NCBI GenBank assembly: GCA_041659285.1
Contig: JBAZYO010000020.1
Span: 1-64,000, forward strand
Direction: 5' to 3'
Length of the DNA stretch: 64,000 bases
Origin: Vicinamibacterales bacterium
GTDB lineage: Bacteria > Acidobacteriota > Vicinamibacteria > Vicinamibacterales > UBA2999
The notes under the pieces are model-generated. The model did not search any database. It worked only from the letters and a program-made list of their open reading frames with translations, and was not told the origin of the DNA. Every line of letters begins with the position of its first letter. Position 1 is the first letter of the stretch. The position numbers and the translations under genes are program-made. Positions 62,191-64,000 of the stretch are shown one piece after another.

Positions 62191-62194
62191 ATTG

Positions 62195-62749
62195 CTAAGG
62201 CAGGCGAAGTGTTTGGGTGATGCCCCCGGCGTCAACAATGACGATGGCGGTGTCGTCCACGCGGACCACGCTGTAGCCGTTCGAAAGCTTGTCGCCGGCC
62301 TTCACGAAGGCGAGCGCCCCGTTGTCATTGACGATCGCCGTCAGCACCGTCGCGCCGTCCTGCTGGCTCGACGCAATCCCGGACAATCGAAACTGCGGCG
62401 GAGGCGGTTCGGCCGGAAACGGTGCTGGCATGGCCGCCGCCACTACCGGTTCCGCGGCCGAGGCCAACTGCTGCCGCGAGGTGACTGCCGGCCGGCGCGC
62501 GCCGAAGACGAACGGATTACGGCCGGGCGACGGCGTTCGAACGGGCTGCGAGTCCAGGCGCTCGCGCAACTGCCGCGTGAACGGCGCCACGGTGGCCGGG
62601 CTGCCCAGCGGCCTGGGCGCGGAGCGTTCGCGCGCCGCGGGCGCGTCCTGCCGGCTCGTCGAGGTCGAGGTCCCCACCAGCCAACCGGCGGTGAGGCTGA
62701 TCGCGCCAATGAGGAGCACCGTTCGTGGGGCCATCGCTCTGACCATCAT
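62195..62749 (-). CDS. PilP/GspC-like periplasmic protein
   Basis: 184 residues. An N-terminal membrane helix (RTVLLIGAISLTAGWLVG) is followed by a Pro/Ala-rich linker and GRNPFVFG. A small beta-domain comes last: FRLSGIASSQQDGATVLTAI, VNDNGALAFVKAGDKLSNGY, VVRVDDTAIVIVDAGGITQT. This is the pattern of PilP or the GspC HR region, which bridge inner- and outer-membrane parts of type IV pilus or type II secretion. No other pilus gene is near, so the assignment is from domain style. Start may be any of three close Met codons. Confidence 0.6.
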   Translation of the reverse strand: MMVRAMAPRTVLLIGAISLTAGWLVGTSTSTSRQDAPAARERSAPRPLGSPATVAPFTRQLRERLDSQPVRTPSPGRNPFVFGARRPAVTSRQQLASAAEPVVAAAMPAPFPAEPPPPQFRLSGIASSQQDGATVLTAIVNDNGALAFVKAGDKLSNGYSVVRVDDTAIVIVDAGGITQTLRLP

Positions 62750-62839
62750 ATCGCCGCGACGGGTTCTCTTCCATTGGACCAGGAGGCTCCCGCAGCCGTT
62801 ACACCGGTCCGGCTAACCACCTTCGCCAAGGTTATGGCG

Positions 62840-62889
62840 GTCAAGAAGCCGGATGCCACAGTGGTTCGGCTAAAGCCGGACGCCACATG
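62840..62889. repeat. Palindromic repeat before kdsB
   Basis: A half-copy (AAGCCGGATGCCACA) followed by TTCGGC-TAAA-GCCGGAC with GCCACAT tail, in the gap between the divergent PilP-like gene and kdsB. Confidence 0.7.
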
Positions 62890-62908
62890 GGCCTGGAAAT
62901 CGCTGTGG

Positions 62909-62914
62909 TATGAT
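62909..62914 (+). promoter_or_regulatory. -10-like hexamer five bases before the kdsB start
   Basis: TATGAT ends five bases before the GTG at 62920, the same arrangement as at rarA. Confidence 0.4.
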
Positions 62915-62919
62915 TCGTC

Positions 62920-63696
62920 GTGCACCCCAATTCGGTCGAGCGTCTTCCATTTACGCTGACTGAATCGTCGGTTCTCGCCATTATCCCGGCGAGGTTCCAC
63001 GCCACCCGTCTCCCCGGAAAAATTCTCGCCGACATCGCCGGTCATCCGATGATCGAGCACGTCTACCGCCGCACCGCGGCGGCCCGGCTCGTGCACGCGA
63101 CGATTGTCGCGACCGATGACGAACGGATCGCCCGCGCCGTGGAGTCGTTCGGCGGCGCCGCGATCATGACCCGCACCGACCACGTCAGCGGCACCGACCG
63201 CCTGGCCGAGGTGGCCGCGCAGGTCGCCTGCCGGCTGGTGGTCAACGTCCAGGGCGACGAACCGCTGATTGAACCCGGCACCATCGACGCCGCCGTGGCC
63301 CCGATGCTGGCCGATGCCGCGCTCGAGATGAGCACGCTCAGCCGGCCGCTGGCCGGTGACCACGAGCTCACGAGCCGGAGCGTCGTCAAGGTCGTGACCG
63401 ACCTCAGGGGACGGGCGCTCTACTTTTCCCGCTCGGCGATGCCCGGAAGCGCGGCTCATGTTGGTCTTTATGTTTATCGGCGCGACGTCCTGCTGAAGTT
63501 AGCCGCCCTCCCCCCTGCCCCGCTGGAGACCCTCGAGTCCCTGGAGCAGCTCAGGGCCCTCTCCAACGGCATTGGGATCCAGGTCGTGTCCACCATTCAC
63601 GCTTCGGCCGGGGTCGACACGCCCGCGGACCTCGAACGCGTTCGACACCTGATGATGGCGGCGCCCCATGAGGGGGCGCCCTACATGGCCTCGTGA
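62920..63696 (+). CDS. kdsB: 3-deoxy-manno-octulosonate cytidylyltransferase
   Basis: 258 residues. VLAIIPARFHATRLPGKIL, ATDDERIARAVESFGG, RTDHVSGTDRLAEVA, VNVQGDEPLIEP, LYFSRSAMPGSAAHVGLYVY, LETLESLEQLRAL and GVDTPADLERVR are the KdsB blocks. It makes CMP-Kdo for LPS. The segment after YFSRSAMP is ~16 residues shorter than in E. coli KdsB. The last ~11 codons (APHEGAPYMAS) come from a palindromic repeat. GTG start with ~16 residues before the first strand. pyrG follows eight bases later, a common Gram-negative order. Confidence 0.92.
   Translation: MHPNSVERLPFTLTESSVLAIIPARFHATRLPGKILADIAGHPMIEHVYRRTAAARLVHATIVATDDERIARAVESFGGAAIMTRTDHVSGTDRLAEVAAQVACRLVVNVQGDEPLIEPGTIDAAVAPMLADAALEMSTLSRPLAGDHELTSRSVVKVVTDLRGRALYFSRSAMPGSAAHVGLYVYRRDVLLKLAALPPAPLETLESLEQLRALSNGIGIQVVSTIHASAGVDTPADLERVRHLMMAAPHEGAPYMAS
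63660..63684. repeat. Palindromic repeat translated as the kdsB C-terminus
   Basis: GGCGCCCC-ATGA-GGGGGCGCC (63660-63680) with CTAC tail. The loop has ATGA in place of TAAA, which avoids a stop in the kdsB frame, so the repeat is read through as amino acids. Confidence 0.75.
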
Positions 63697-63704
63697 GACC
63701 CGCG

Positions 63705-64000
63705 ATGGAAAACACCGGCAAGCAGACCAAATACATCTTCGTGACCGGCGGCGTCGTGTCGTCGCTTGGCAAGGGGCTGGCCGCGGCCTCGATTGGCGCG
63801 CTGCTCGAAGGCCACGGCTACAAGGTCACGCTCCAGAAGTTCGATCCCTACATCAACGTCGATCCGGGCACCATGAGCCCGTATCAGCACGGCGAGGTGT
63901 ACGTGACCGACGATGGGGCCGAGACCGACCTGGATCTGGGCCACTACGAGCGGTTCACCACCATGACCGCGACGCGCAACAGCAACTGGACCACCGGCAA
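63705..64000 (+). CDS. pyrG: CTP synthase (N-terminal part only)
   Basis: The first 98 codons: KYIFVTGGVVSSLGKGLAAA, SIGALLEGHGYKVTLQKFDP, YINVDPGTMSPYQHGEVYVT, DDGAETDLDLGHYERF. This is the synthetase domain of PyrG, which aminates UTP to CTP with glutamine. The gene leaves the window at the right edge. ATG at 63705, eight bases after kdsB. Confidence 0.96.
   Translation, partial: MENTGKQTKYIFVTGGVVSSLGKGLAAASIGALLEGHGYKVTLQKFDPYINVDPGTMSPYQHGEVYVTDDGAETDLDLGHYERFTTMTATRNSNWTTG

Overview
The window is chromosomal DNA of a GC-rich Gram-negative bacterium, most likely an Acidobacteriota of the Vicinamibacteria type. Four things point there: an acidobacterial-style VWFA secreted protein, a Ser/Thr kinase fused to a TolB-like beta-propeller, an outer-membrane lipid and LPS toolkit (MlaE/F/D, KdsB), and a Bacteroidetes-like b558 succinate dehydrogenase. 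The taxonomy is inferred from gene content and style only. There is no prophage, insertion sequence, rRNA operon or CRISPR array.

Layout. 0-2.7 kb: end of a pgsA-like gene, then a mannose-1-phosphate guanylyltransferase and phosphomannomutase pair and tRNA-Gly(CCC). 2.8-7.7 kb: a salvage neighbourhood with a barrel-like protein, deoC, rpiB, hpt, an exported amidohydrolase and upp, followed by tRNA-Val(CAC). 7.8-12.1 kb: two GT39-like membrane glycosyltransferases in opposite orientation and an NtrC-type regulator. 12.2-18.2 kb: uvrB-mlaE-mlaF-mlaD-ytxH-DUF948-like, mostly overlapping. 18.2-29.6 kb: VWFA protein, DHH phosphoesterase, PLP sulfur-amino-acid enzyme, a patatin-like protein lacking the catalytic serine, greA, a SpoU methyltransferase, a dienelactone hydrolase, rarA, a PQQ dehydrogenase and an esterase. 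29.6-43.9 kb: a long minus-strand run phoH-ybeY-corC-era-mgtE-recO-glyQ-glyS-ppdK-corA-mutL, mostly with 1-4 base overlaps. 44-53 kb: kinase-propeller, aspS, hisS, gamma carbonic anhydrase, dcd, ndk, pheA. 53-60 kb: a secreted protein, then a TCA block (sucD-sucC, sdhC-sdhA-sdhB, mdh). 60.5-64 kb: serA, a PilP/GspC-like protein, kdsB and the start of pyrG.

Three patterns stand out beyond ordinary genes. (1) A dispersed palindromic repeat family, with a TAAA-type loop and a CTAC/CCAC-type tail, sits exactly at gene 3' ends and supplies or abuts the stop codons of about ten genes. (2) pheA is preceded by a strong intrinsic terminator and a short reading frame with three TTT Phe codons, which is the architecture of a transcription attenuator. 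(3) Many genes have a TATAAT-like hexamer only 5-11 bases before the start codon, suggesting leaderless mRNAs. The DeoC and RpiB proteins carry N-terminal extensions that resemble bacterial-microcompartment cargo proteins, although no shell gene is in view.
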